From the NCBI RefSeq assembly GCF_002278035.1, contig NZ_CP022603.1:1728501-1792500 (forward strand): a stretch of DNA of 64,000 nucleotides, written 5' to 3'. Position numbers and translations under genes: made by a program. The notes under the pieces were generated by a model. It was not told where the DNA came from. It searched no databases and saw only the letters and a program-made list of their open reading frames with translations. The stretch is from Ochrobactrum quorumnocens (GTDB lineage: Bacteria > Pseudomonadota > Alphaproteobacteria > Rhizobiales > Rhizobiaceae). Shown here one piece after another: positions 35,066-43,797 of this stretch; within the stretch, counting starts at the first letter, position 1, and every line of letters starts with the position of its first letter.

Positions 35066-35679
35066 CCATGGCTAGAAACATCATCCGTTATGGTTCAGCT
35101 GTTGCGATGCTCGTTGGTGCAAGCCTCTCGGCTTTCGCACAGCAGCCACTTCCGCCTGTCCCGACGTCTGCACAGGCAGCAGCGCCTGCAACCGCCGCGC
35201 AGCAGCTTGCGGCTTCTGCGCCGATTGGAAATCTCGACGAGATCCGCAAGTTTTGCGGGAATATCGACGATCAGGCGGCAGATGCGCGGTTTGCACTTCA
35301 GACCAAGCAGCTCAACGACCTCAAGGCCGATGTTGAAGCTCGTATGCGTGCGCTGGAGGACAAGCGCAAGGAATATGAGATGTGGTTGAAGCGTCGCGAC
35401 GAGTTTGTCAGCAAGGCGCAGGATTCACTTGTTGATATCATCTCCAAGATGAAACCAGATGCTGCGGCAGCTCAGATGTCGCTTATCGGTGACGAGGCCG
35501 CCGCCGCCTTGATCCTCAAACTCAACCCACGGGTCTCGAGTATCATTCTCAATGAAATGCCGCCTGAAAAGGCGGCCAAGCTTGCACGGGTCATTGTTGG
35601 TTCGCAGCGCACAGCTGCAACACCCCAATCCAACAGGGCTCAGAGCGCTCAGGCTGAAACCGGGAATACGGTGCAATGA
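35062..35679 (+). CDS. motE: MotE-like periplasmic motility protein
   Basis: The 205-residue protein has a signal peptide (~1-26, cleaved near AFAQ), an Ala/Pro-rich linker, a coiled-coil stretch (~75-118: 'ARFALQTKQLNDLKADVEAR', 'MRALEDKRKEYEMWLKRRDE') and a MgtE_N-like tail 'MKPDAAAAQMSLIGDEAAAALILKLNPRVSSIILNEM'. This is the rhizobial MotE pattern, a chaperone needed for MotC folding. The place between flgI and flgH is as in Sinorhizobium. Both ends overlap neighbours by 4 bases. Confidence 0.87.
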   Translation: MTMARNIIRYGSAVAMLVGASLSAFAQQPLPPVPTSAQAAAPATAAQQLAASAPIGNLDEIRKFCGNIDDQAADARFALQTKQLNDLKADVEARMRALEDKRKEYEMWLKRRDEFVSKAQDSLVDIISKMKPDAAAAQMSLIGDEAAAALILKLNPRVSSIILNEMPPEKAAKLARVIVGSQRTAATPQSNRAQSAQAETGNTVQ

Positions 35680-36404
35680 CGAGAAGCATGAACAAAGCGA
35701 TCCTAGCAACAGCGATGCTGGCTCTGCTGGCAGGTTGTGCCACGAAGCCCGAAGAAATCGGCCGTGCGCCAGACTTGTCGCCAGTGGCTGCAAATCTCGG
35801 CATGAACAACAATCCGCAATATAGCGGTTATCCGATCCGTCCGAGCAAGGCGTCATACTCGCTGTGGGATCAGCGCTCGACCAACTTCTTCAAGGATCCG
35901 CGTGCGGCTGAACCTGGTGATGTGCTGACTGTTATCATCTCGATCAATGATCGGGCAAATATGGATAACAAGACCGACCGTGAGCGTGTGTCAAAAGGCC
36001 TTTATGGTGGCGGCGCGTCGTTCGATACCAGCAGTCTTTCTGGCGCAGCTGGCGGCGGTGATATTGATGCATCGGTCAATACCCGTTCCAACAGTACATC
36101 CAAAGGCAAGGGCAAAATCGAACGCAGCGAAGACATTCGTTTGCAGGTTGCTGCCATCGTCACTGACACATTGCCCAACGGCAATATGATCATTCGAGGC
36201 TCACAGGAAGTCCGCGTAAACTATGAGTTGCGCGTATTGAATGTCGTGGGTGTTGTGCGTCCGCGCGACATTTCTGGAAACAATACAATTTCCTATGACA
36301 AAATTGCGGAAGCGCGCATTTCATACGGTGGACGCGGGCGCCTGAGCGAGGTTCAGCAGCCGCCATATGGCCAGCAGATTCTCGATCAGATTTCTCCGTT
36401 CTAA
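35676..36404 (+). CDS. flgH: Flagellar L-ring lipoprotein FlgH
   Basis: The 242-residue protein has a lipoprotein signal with lipobox LLAGC (Cys ~21). The core 'SLWDQRSTNFFKDPRAAEPGDVLTVIISINDRANMDN' (~66-102) and 'NMIIRGSQEVRVNYELRVLNVVGVVRPRDISGNN' (~170-203) are diagnostic. It forms the outer-membrane L-ring. Start overlaps motE by 4 bases. Confidence 0.95.
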   Translation: MTRSMNKAILATAMLALLAGCATKPEEIGRAPDLSPVAANLGMNNNPQYSGYPIRPSKASYSLWDQRSTNFFKDPRAAEPGDVLTVIISINDRANMDNKTDRERVSKGLYGGGASFDTSSLSGAAGGGDIDASVNTRSNSTSKGKGKIERSEDIRLQVAAIVTDTLPNGNMIIRGSQEVRVNYELRVLNVVGVVRPRDISGNNTISYDKIAEARISYGGRGRLSEVQQPPYGQQILDQISPF

Positions 36405-36416
36405 AGTTGAGCAGGC

Positions 36417-36908
36417 ATGAGCGATACAGCAATCGATAAAGACGGCAAAGCAAAGACCTCCATAGTGGGACTGCTGGCTGCCGTCGCTGTGCTGACCGCA
36501 ATTGCTGGCGGTGGCGGCTGGTATCTTGGCGGGGTAATTTCCGCCGAGCAGCAAGTCGCGGCCAAACCGACCACGAAAGATGACAAGCCAAAGCAGGGCG
36601 ACTTTGAATCCCGCTCTATCGGTACAATTGTTCCGTTGCAGCCGATCGTTACCAATCTCGGCATCCCACAGACCACATGGGTCCGGCTTGAAGCTTCGCT
36701 TGTTGCGAAGCCGGGCCGCGAGATTCCAGCAGATATGGCCGCAAGTGTGGGCGATGATTTCATGAGCTTCCTGCGCAGCGTCAATCTCATGCAATTGCAG
36801 GGCGCGGCAGGGCTCGCTTATTTGCGTGCCGATCTTGAAGAGAGGGCGCGGATGCGTTCGGAAGGCGCGGTGGACCGCGTTTTCATTTCGACGCTGGTAG
36901 TAGAATGA
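36417..36908 (+). CDS. fliL: Flagellar basal-body-associated protein FliL
   Basis: The 163-residue protein has a single N-terminal membrane segment (SIVGLLAAVAVLTAIAGGGGWYLGG, ~17-41) and a periplasmic domain with 'VPLQPIVTNLGIPQTTWVRLEASLV' and 'DFMSFLRSVNLMQLQGAAGLAYLR'. FliL surrounds and supports the stator. fliP starts within its last 4 bases. Confidence 0.92.
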   Translation: MSDTAIDKDGKAKTSIVGLLAAVAVLTAIAGGGGWYLGGVISAEQQVAAKPTTKDDKPKQGDFESRSIGTIVPLQPIVTNLGIPQTTWVRLEASLVAKPGREIPADMAASVGDDFMSFLRSVNLMQLQGAAGLAYLRADLEERARMRSEGAVDRVFISTLVVE

Positions 36909-37642
36909 AAAAGATTTTTGCACTTACGGGCCTGCTGACGCTGGCATTTATTTCTGCCGCCCATTCACAGGCGTTGTCGCTGGATAATCTTCTGCCTGCC
37001 GGTAGTGGGGCTGCCAGCGGACAGATCGTTCAGCTGTTTGGTCTTTTGACCGTACTGTCGGTAGCGCCGGGCTTGTTGATCATGGTTACAAGCTTCACGC
37101 GCTTTGCAATCGCGTTCTCGCTTTTGCGTTCGGGATTGGGTTTGCAGACTGCTCCTGCCAGCATGGTCATGATTTCGCTGGCACTATTCATGACGTTTTA
37201 CGTCATGGCACCGGTGTTTGATCGCGCGTGGAACAATGGCGTTCAGCCTTTGATGCGCAACGAGATTACGCAAGAGGTGGCTTTCCGCGAAATCTCCACG
37301 CCTTTCCGCCAATTTATGATGCGCGAAGTGCGCGACAAAGATTTGCGCCTGTTTGAAGACCTCGCGGACCCGGCTTTCCGCACAGGCGAAGACGGCATTG
37401 TCGATTTCCGCGTACTGGTCCCAGCCTTTATGATCTCGGAATTGCGTCGCGGTTTTGAAATTGGCTTTCTGATTGTTCTGCCATTTCTGGTGATCGATCT
37501 TGTGGTTGCCACACTCACCATGTCGATGGGCATGATGATGCTGCCACCGACGGTCATATCCTTGCCGTTCAAGATATTGTTCTTCGTGCTGATTGATGGC
37601 TGGAATATCCTCGTGGGCAGCCTGATACGATCATTCTCGTGA
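36905..37642 (+). CDS. fliP: Flagellar type III export protein FliP
   Basis: The 245-residue protein has a cleavable-type signal (KKIFALTGLLTLAFISAAHS) and four membrane segments. Signatures are 'LLTVLSVAPGLLIMVTSFTRF' (~47-67) and 'FLIVLPFLVIDLVVATLTMSMGMMMLPP' (~186-213). It is the core pore subunit of the export gate with FliQ and FliR. It closes the flgB-to-fliP run; fliC follows with its own promoter. Confidence 0.96.
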   Translation: MKKIFALTGLLTLAFISAAHSQALSLDNLLPAGSGAASGQIVQLFGLLTVLSVAPGLLIMVTSFTRFAIAFSLLRSGLGLQTAPASMVMISLALFMTFYVMAPVFDRAWNNGVQPLMRNEITQEVAFREISTPFRQFMMREVRDKDLRLFEDLADPAFRTGEDGIVDFRVLVPAFMISELRRGFEIGFLIVLPFLVIDLVVATLTMSMGMMMLPPTVISLPFKILFFVLIDGWNILVGSLIRSFS

Positions 37643-37906
37643 ATGATGCCCCCGAGGCAATGGAACGTTTCGGGGTCTTCAAATCAAGAGGTTGTTAAGC
37701 ATCCTGATGAGGTGCGACCTCCAAAAAGCGCCGTTCATTAAAAACGATCGCATTATATTAATATATTCTTAACAATTGGGTTATAGTGCTAGCACTCATA
37801 GCGGGGTCCCACGACGTTTCGTGGTGATAGGCATGATGCCGTTCTCCTATGCCGGTAATATTCAACCCGGCCTGTCCCTCAGTTTGTTTTCCCAAGGGGC
37901 AATACA
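37643..37906 (+). promoter_or_regulatory. fliC promoter and leader region
   Basis: These 264 bases precede the flagellin gene. They contain a weak hairpin soon after fliP (CCCCGA / TCGGGG at 37650-37655 and 37670-37675), an exact CtrA-type site at 37758-37773, then a likely transcribed leader. That leader holds a hairpin CCACGA-CGTT-TCGTGG (37809-37824) and competing GGCAT/ATGCC segments (37830-37853). The ribosome site is AAGGGGCAA (about 37894). Such a structured leader is a plausible target for FlbT-type control. Confidence 0.6.
37758..37773 (+). promoter_or_regulatory. CtrA-box-like site upstream of fliC
   Basis: TTAA-TATATTC-TTAAC matches the alphaproteobacterial CtrA consensus TTAA-N7-TTAAC at every defined position. 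It lies 133 bases before the fliC ATG. AT-rich DNA raises the chance-match rate, so binding is inferred. Confidence 0.55.
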
Positions 37907-38794
37907 ATGGCTAGCATTCTTACCAACTCTTCAGCTCTCACCGCTCTTCAGACCCTTTCCTCGACCAACAAGTCGCTGGAAACCACGCAGAACCGTATTT
38001 CAACCGGCCTGCGCATCGGTGAAGCTGCTGACAATGCATCGTATTGGTCGATTGCGACCTCGATGAAGTCCGACAACAAGGCCAACTCGGCTGTTCAGGA
38101 CGCTCTCGGCCTCGGCGCCGGCAAGGTTGACACTGCATACACTGCAATCAACGACATCAAAGACCAGGTTGACAAGATGAAGTCGCTTCTGGTTAGCGCT
38201 CAGGGTGCCAGCCAGGAAGACCAGCAGAAGGTCGCTACTGAACTTAAGGCAATCCAGTCGCAGATCAAGTCGTCGGCAAGCAACGCGAACTACGCTGGTT
38301 CGAACCTGCTCGTAAACGATGCTACTGCAACTTCGGACCTTAAGGTTGTTGCATCTTACAACCGTACTGGCACCACTGTAACGATCGACACTGTTGACGT
38401 TGCTGCTGCTGACGTACAGGTCTTCGCAGATGCAGCCGGTACCGGTGGTATCGCTGGCGATCTCGTTGCTGCTGCTTTCTTCGACCCGTCGGCTGCAAAG
38501 CTTGACGACGCTGCAATCAAGACTGCTCTGGAAACTGTTGAAACTGCTCTCGACAAGCTCACCACTGGTGCAGCTTCGCTCGGTGCTGCTAAGTCGCGCA
38601 TCGATACCCAGAAGAGCTTCATCTCCAAGCTGACTGACTCGGTTGAAAAGGGCGTTGGTACGCTCGTTGACGCCGACATGAACAAGGAATCGGCCCGTCT
38701 GTCGGCTCTGCAGGTTCAGCAGCAGCTCGGTGTGCAGGCTCTCTCGATCGCTAACTCGTCGAGCCAGTCGATCCTGTCGCTGTTCCGCGGCTAA
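37907..38794 (+). CDS. fliC: Flagellin FliC
   Basis: The 295-residue protein has conserved ends and a short middle: the N-terminal D0/D1 'SSALTALQTLSSTNKSLETTQNRISTGLRIGEAADNASYWSIATSM' (~8-53) and C-terminal 'ESARLSALQVQQQLGVQALSIANSSSQSILSLFRG'. It is the only flagellin gene in the window. The Ala/Thr/Asp-rich central domain is small. Codon use looks strongly biased (many CTC, GCT, AAG), fitting high expression. A strong terminator follows. Confidence 0.96.
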   Translation: MASILTNSSALTALQTLSSTNKSLETTQNRISTGLRIGEAADNASYWSIATSMKSDNKANSAVQDALGLGAGKVDTAYTAINDIKDQVDKMKSLLVSAQGASQEDQQKVATELKAIQSQIKSSASNANYAGSNLLVNDATATSDLKVVASYNRTGTTVTIDTVDVAAADVQVFADAAGTGGIAGDLVAAAFFDPSAAKLDDAAIKTALETVETALDKLTTGAASLGAAKSRIDTQKSFISKLTDSVEKGVGTLVDADMNKESARLSALQVQQQLGVQALSIANSSSQSILSLFRG

Positions 38795-38820
38795 TAGCTT
38801 AGCTGATACGGCTTACATAC

Positions 38821-38857
38821 GAAGGGTGCGGGATTCATTCCGCGCCCTTCTTCTTTT
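38821..38857 (+). terminator. Rho-independent terminator of fliC
   Basis: An 11-bp stem with one G-T pair (GAAGGGTGCGG at 38821-38831, CCGCGCCCTTC at 38840-38850) is followed by TTCTTTTT. It should confine the abundant flagellin transcript and shield fliF. Confidence 0.92.
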
Positions 38858-38925
38858 TAAAAACGCCCCGTCATTCATGCCGACACTTTCGCGCAAGCTT
38901 CGCGATCTATTTTGCTCGCATCAGG

Positions 38926-40674
38926 ATGGCGGTGGTATCGATGCAGCAGAATTTCCAGCAATTACTCGAACAGCTTAAGGCAACGCTCGGCAAGCTTGGC
39001 GCGCGAAAACTTATAGCGCTCGGACTTGTTGGAGCAGCATTGATGGGCGCGATCCTTTACACAAGCGTTTATCTGAGCCGCCCCTCCTATGAAACGCTCT
39101 ATGTCGGCCTTTCACGCGATGACGTAAATCGAATGGGGCTGGCGCTTGGCGAAGCTGGTATTGCTTTCGACGTTAAATCCGATGGCTCGTCGATCCTGGT
39201 CCCTATCGGCAAGGCCGAGCAAGCACGCATGTACTTGGCTGAAAAAGGTTTGCCGACCTCGAACAATGCCGGTTACGAGCTGTTCGACAATATGGGTTCG
39301 CTCGGCCTGACGTCATTCATGCAGGAAATCACCCACGTTCGCGCACTTGAAGGCGAAATTGCCCGTACCATTCAGGCAATTCGCGGCGTGAAGGCAGCGC
39401 GTGTTCATATCGTTCTGGCAGAAAAAGGCTCTTTCCGTCGTGGCGATCAGAAGCCGTCGGCTTCCGTTGTCATCCGTGCGGAAGGTGGCTTTGCAGCTGA
39501 ATCTGCGCAGTCGATCCGCCAGTTGGTTGCAGCCGCTGTTCCTTCGCTCGATGCGTCTTCTGTGACCGTTCTCGATACCAATGGCCGTCTGTTGGCATCC
39601 GCTGGAGAAGCCGCCAATGGCGCGGCACTCATGACCGCTTCGCTTGAGCAGCAGGTGGCTGCGAATGTGGATGAAAGTATCCGTAAGGCGCTTGCGCCTT
39701 ATCTTGGGATCGGTCATTTCCAGAGCAGCGTTCAGGCGTCACTCGATACAGCCCGCCGCCAGACCAACGAGACAAGCTTTGATCCTGAATCGCGCGTCGA
39801 GCGTTCCGTGCGCGTGGTTCGGGAAAGCGGCGATTCCCGCAATTCCCGCAATGACAACGCGACGGGTGTTGAGCAGAATATTCCGCAGGAAGAAATTCAG
39901 AGCCGTAATGGCGATAGCTCCACGGAAAAGACCGACCGTCGCGAAGAGCTGACCAACTACGAAATGAACACCAAGACGGTATCGACGGTCAGCGACGGCT
40001 ATGCTGTCAAGCGCTTGTCGATTGCTGTGGTCATTGATCAGGCACGTTTGCTCGAAACCGCCGGTACGACCCCGCCGCCCGCCGATTTTGTCGACCAGCA
40101 AATTCTGAAGATTCGAGATCTCGTTGCAACTGCCGCTGGTCTCAACGCGGATCGTGGCGATGTTATCAATGTGACTGCTGTCAATTTCCTCAATCCAGCG
40201 GGTGCAGATATGGACCCGGTTTCGACGCCATGGTCTGAGCAGCTGATGCGTCAGAGCGGTTCCTATGTGAATGCGCTGGCAATTCTTGGTGCCGTTGCAC
40301 TCCTGATCTGGTTCGGCGTGCGTCCGCTGCTGCGCGACCAGAATGTAAAATCAGCAGGAACTGAAGTTGCACTGCGTGAGGCTGGTGAAGTTGGTGTGCC
40401 AAACTTTGTTGGCGATAGGCAGCAGGCAATCGCAGGTGAGGGTGCTAAGGCCGTGATTGGTGGGCCGGAAGCCTATGCTGACCAGATGAAGACGAGCCTC
40501 AGCGATTTGCGCCAGCGCATGCGCATGCCAGCCAAGCTGCGTCTCGAACAGATGATCGAGATGGATGAGGAGCGTGTGGCCGCCGTTCTTAAGCAATGGA
40601 TCCATGAAACCGCCGTCAAGCAAGAAGCGGCATCGACGCAGCGGTCTGTCATGCCGGAGCTTGAGGCAGCCTGA
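38926..40674 (+). CDS. fliF: Flagellar MS-ring protein FliF
   Basis: The 582-residue protein has membrane segments near 25-48 and ~450-470 with a periplasmic ring region between ('YETLYVGLSRDDVNRMGLAL', 'AEKGLPTSNNAGYELFDNMGSLGLTSFMQEI'). The C-terminal cytoplasmic tail ends 'MDEERVAAVLKQWIHE', the FliG-binding part. A second in-frame ATG at 38941 is possible as start. FliF is the membrane platform of the motor. In Brucella its promoter is a known FtcR target. Confidence 0.95.
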   Translation: MAVVSMQQNFQQLLEQLKATLGKLGARKLIALGLVGAALMGAILYTSVYLSRPSYETLYVGLSRDDVNRMGLALGEAGIAFDVKSDGSSILVPIGKAEQARMYLAEKGLPTSNNAGYELFDNMGSLGLTSFMQEITHVRALEGEIARTIQAIRGVKAARVHIVLAEKGSFRRGDQKPSASVVIRAEGGFAAESAQSIRQLVAAAVPSLDASSVTVLDTNGRLLASAGEAANGAALMTASLEQQVAANVDESIRKALAPYLGIGHFQSSVQASLDTARRQTNETSFDPESRVERSVRVVRESGDSRNSRNDNATGVEQNIPQEEIQSRNGDSSTEKTDRREELTNYEMNTKTVSTVSDGYAVKRLSIAVVIDQARLLETAGTTPPPADFVDQQILKIRDLVATAAGLNADRGDVINVTAVNFLNPAGADMDPVSTPWSEQLMRQSGSYVNALAILGAVALLIWFGVRPLLRDQNVKSAGTEVALREAGEVGVPNFVGDRQQAIAGEGAKAVIGGPEAYADQMKTSLSDLRQRMRMPAKLRLEQMIEMDEERVAAVLKQWIHETAVKQEAASTQRSVMPELEAA

Positions 40675-40676
40675 TT

Positions 40677-41372
40677 ATGAGCACGCTCGCCCTCAGCCGT
40701 TATCTTCCCGATTTTTCAACGCATCCAATTCCTGATGATGCAGTTGAGATCATTGCGGCGCCCGCACATCCCCTGCCGCTCGCTGAACATCCTAAACGGG
40801 TAGATGCGCAAGACGCGTCAGCTGCAGAAAAGGCGGCATTTGCTGAGCAGGCAGAAGTTGCCCGCATTATCGCTGTTGAGGAAGAGAAGCGGATAGCATT
40901 CGAGGCCGGTCGCGAAGACGGTCACAAGGAAGCCGAGGCTCTATATGAGGCCGAGAAAGCTAGGCTTTTGCGTGAACACGAAGCCGAAATTGAAGCGTTG
41001 CGCGCCAGTTTCTCCCGCGAACAGGCAATTTTGCTGGCGGGCGCACTGACGGAGGCTTTGAGTGGACTGGAGCGGAACCTTTCCGCGCAGATTGCCGATG
41101 TTCTGGCACCCCTTCTTGCCGCCAAGCTGGAACGGGACGCAGTTTCCAGTTTCGCGCAGCGTATCAGCACGCTTGCCCTTGAAGGGGAAGCACCGGAGAT
41201 CGCAGGGCCGCTGCATCTTCTTGAGCCATTACGGGAGCATGCCGATCTCCTGCCAGCTGGATGCCGGTTTACCGAAACTGCATCCGGCGAACTTTCATTT
41301 TCTTTTGGTGAACGCGTGCTTGAAACACGCGTTGTACCGGTTCTGGAAGAATTAAGGGCTGCCGCCAGATGA
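40677..41372 (+). CDS. FliH-like flagellar export ATPase regulator (probable)
   Basis: The 231-residue protein lacks a signal or membrane segment and has a long Glu/Ala-rich helical stretch (~50-115: 'AEKAAFAEQAEVARIIAVEE', 'GREDGHKEAEALYEAEKARL'), then a C-terminal domain 'LSAQIADVLAPLLAAKLERDAVSSFAQRI'. This build matches FliH, which binds FliI. The place right after fliF (2 bases) also suits. I have left the symbol empty because the match is by architecture rather than clear motifs. Confidence 0.7.
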   Translation: MSTLALSRYLPDFSTHPIPDDAVEIIAAPAHPLPLAEHPKRVDAQDASAAEKAAFAEQAEVARIIAVEEEKRIAFEAGREDGHKEAEALYEAEKARLLREHEAEIEALRASFSREQAILLAGALTEALSGLERNLSAQIADVLAPLLAAKLERDAVSSFAQRISTLALEGEAPEIAGPLHLLEPLREHADLLPAGCRFTETASGELSFSFGERVLETRVVPVLEELRAAAR

Positions 41373-42493
41373 GCATCGATCCGGAAACCAAACGCGAAAT
41401 CATTATTGTTCGTCGCGGTAGGCGCGATGATGATGACGGCCATCATGGTGGCGTCTGGAAGATCGCTTATGCCGACTTCATGACTGCAATGATGGCGTTT
41501 TTTCTCGTCATGTGGCTCATCAATGCCGCAAATGAGGAAAGTAAGGCTGCTGTTGTCAGTTACTTCAATCCTGTCAAGCTGATGGACCGGCATTCGAGCC
41601 CCAAGGGTGTGCAGGATATCGACGAACGGAACGGTAAGGTTCGCTTCGAGAGCGACCAGCAGATAGAGAACAGCACCAAGGTCATCAATGACAACGCGGC
41701 CTCTCCGCCTATTGAGCAGGAAGAAAGCCGCATGTTCCGTGAGCCTTATGCGGTTCTGTCAGAACTCGCGCATGAGACAGGCGTCCTGCAAAACCAGTCC
41801 ACGAAAGGCGATGGCGGCAGTTCTCAGGCTGGTACGCAGACCGGTGCTGATGGTGGTGATGCTTATCGTGATCCTTTCAGCCCGGACTACTGGTCGAGCA
41901 AGGCTGCAGAAGAGCTGACGCCACCGGAAGCCGCGCCTGCCACACCGCCACAGCAGACCGCAGACGCGAAGACCGAGGCAAAGCCAAAAGAGGCTGAAAA
42001 ACCTGCTGAGAGCCAGGAACAGCTTATTTCGGATCTGAAGAAAGCTGCAGACGGTGGCACTGCGAGCGATGGCGGAAAGGCTGCGAAAGCAGAGCCGATG
42101 CCAGATGTGACGGTTGTCCCCGTTGATGGCGGCGTGATGATCCAGCTGACCGACAAGGTTGATTTCGGCATGTTCACAATCGGCTCTGCCAAGCCTGACG
42201 CACGTGTTGTGCAGATGCTCGAGCGCATCGCGCAGGTTATCTCGCGCCAGCCGGGCGAAGTCATCATCAGCGGCCATACCGACGCGCGTCCATTCAAGAG
42301 CGCGACCTATGACAACTGGCGTCTATCTTCGGCGCGCGCGCAAATGGCCTATTACATGCTGGTCCGTGGCGGGCTGGATGAGAAGCGCGTGTTGCGCGTT
42401 GAAGGCTATGCCGAGCGTCAGCCGAAGAACGCCACCGATCCGAATGCGGCTGAAAACCGTCGCATCGACATCTTCCTCAAGTCCAACCCATGA
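41369..42493 (+). CDS. motB: Flagellar stator protein MotB
   Basis: The 374-residue protein has a single membrane segment 'WKIAYADFMTAMMAFFLVMW' (30-49) with the proton-carrying Asp at 36 (YAD). A long Gln/Pro/Ala/Lys linker (~170-250) precedes an OmpA-like peptidoglycan-binding domain (~255-370: 'VIISGHTDARPF', 'DNWRLSSARAQMAYYML', 'NRRIDIFL'). It anchors the stator to peptidoglycan. It overlaps both neighbours by 4 bases. The linker is longer than in enteric MotB, typical for rhizobia. Confidence 0.96.
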   Translation: MSIDPETKREIIIVRRGRRDDDDGHHGGVWKIAYADFMTAMMAFFLVMWLINAANEESKAAVVSYFNPVKLMDRHSSPKGVQDIDERNGKVRFESDQQIENSTKVINDNAASPPIEQEESRMFREPYAVLSELAHETGVLQNQSTKGDGGSSQAGTQTGADGGDAYRDPFSPDYWSSKAAEELTPPEAAPATPPQQTADAKTEAKPKEAEKPAESQEQLISDLKKAADGGTASDGGKAAKAEPMPDVTVVPVDGGVMIQLTDKVDFGMFTIGSAKPDARVVQMLERIAQVISRQPGEVIISGHTDARPFKSATYDNWRLSSARAQMAYYMLVRGGLDEKRVLRVEGYAERQPKNATDPNAAENRRIDIFLKSNP

Positions 42494-43797
42494 AGAAACT
42501 GGTAACGCGCTCTTTGCTGGCACTTGTTGCGAGCCTGCCGCTGGCAAGCGGGGGAGCGGTTTCCTATGCTCAGACACCAGTAGCGGACGCGCCACGCAGT
42601 CTGCCGGTTCTCGAGCCGTACAAGCTCGTTCGTTCGCTGCGCATGTTGCAGGACCAGCTGGTCTCGGGAAAACCCGAAGCAGTGGTCATGCTCAACAGGC
42701 TTCTCATTTTCGTTAGTTCCGATATGGAGCGTGCTCCTAAGGAACTGTGGGAAAAGCCTGAGAATATTTACGCGGCGATTATCTATCTGTTCAACGGCGG
42801 CAATCCGGAAGCTGTGCGCAAGGTGCTGGCTGGCCTGGATGGCGGGACGGTGCCGCAAGAGCTGGTCAAAGGCGCATTGGCTTACGCTTCGGGACAAAAC
42901 ATCGAAGTCGTAAAGTTGTTTTCAGTTCCCCTGTCGCAACAGCTTCCGGCCGAGCTGCGATCTTCCATCATTCTGGTTACCGCAAGCCAGATGACAGCCT
43001 TTGATCCTGCCACCGCACTGCTGCGGCTTGATCAGGTTCGGCTTGAGAGCCCAGGGACGCTTTTTGAAGAGGCTGCAATCCGCCGTTCAATGCCAATTGC
43101 AGCCAAACTGGGCGATGCTGACAAAATACGCATGCTGTCACGCAATTATCTGCAACGCTTTCCCCGTTCGCCCTATATGCGCGATTTCATGAAGCAGTTT
43201 GTGGATGCCGCATTGAAGCTCAATGACCGGATTGGCAATGCCGAACTGGTGAAGTTGATCGGCACCGCCGATCCCGTTATGCAATATTCGCTATATTTGC
43301 AGATTGCGCGCGGTGCATTGGTGAATGGCCAGACTGAACGCGCCCGTTTCATGTCGGGTGAGGCACGTAAACTTGCTGATCATCTGAAGACTGATCCAAG
43401 CCGCGCCAATCTTTACGCGGCTGCAAGCGATGTTGCATCGGATTCCGCCGGAGACGCCTTGCGGGAACTGTCACAGATTTCACCGGATCGACTGCAGGAG
43501 CGCGACAGGCAGCTTTTGCAAGCCGCCGAGGCTGTCGGTTCAGTCGTGACGCGCACCCCTGCCAGCACAGCGGATAAGGCAAAGCTGGTCAAAACTGAGA
43601 CTGACATCCCGGCAATGCCAATTGCGGATGCCGACGGAGATCCAGCGCCAATTGTAGCAGATCAGGAAGTTGCGCCGGCGGTTGGATGGAAGCCATCCCA
43701 GCCCGCAAAGCCCGACGATGATTTGCAGAAGACCATGGATGATGCGCGGCGCAAGCTTGCAGAAATTGATGCCTTGCTAGGAAAGACCATTCAATGA
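42490..43797 (+). CDS. motC: MotC-like periplasmic motility protein
   Basis: The 435-residue protein has a signal peptide (KKLVTRSLLALVASLPLASGGAVSYAQ) and a helical, TPR-like repeat body ('PYKLVRSLRMLQDQLVSGKPEA', 'AAIIYLFNGGNPEAVRKVLAGL', 'LSRNYLQRFPRSPYMRDFMKQF'). In Sinorhizobium MotC is periplasmic and works with MotB to gate rotation speed; MotE assists it. Gene order motB-motC-fliK is the same. Ends overlap neighbours by 4 bases. Confidence 0.9.
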   Translation: MKKLVTRSLLALVASLPLASGGAVSYAQTPVADAPRSLPVLEPYKLVRSLRMLQDQLVSGKPEAVVMLNRLLIFVSSDMERAPKELWEKPENIYAAIIYLFNGGNPEAVRKVLAGLDGGTVPQELVKGALAYASGQNIEVVKLFSVPLSQQLPAELRSSIILVTASQMTAFDPATALLRLDQVRLESPGTLFEEAAIRRSMPIAAKLGDADKIRMLSRNYLQRFPRSPYMRDFMKQFVDAALKLNDRIGNAELVKLIGTADPVMQYSLYLQIARGALVNGQTERARFMSGEARKLADHLKTDPSRANLYAAASDVASDSAGDALRELSQISPDRLQERDRQLLQAAEAVGSVVTRTPASTADKAKLVKTETDIPAMPIADADGDPAPIVADQEVAPAVGWKPSQPAKPDDDLQKTMDDARRKLAEIDALLGKTIQ

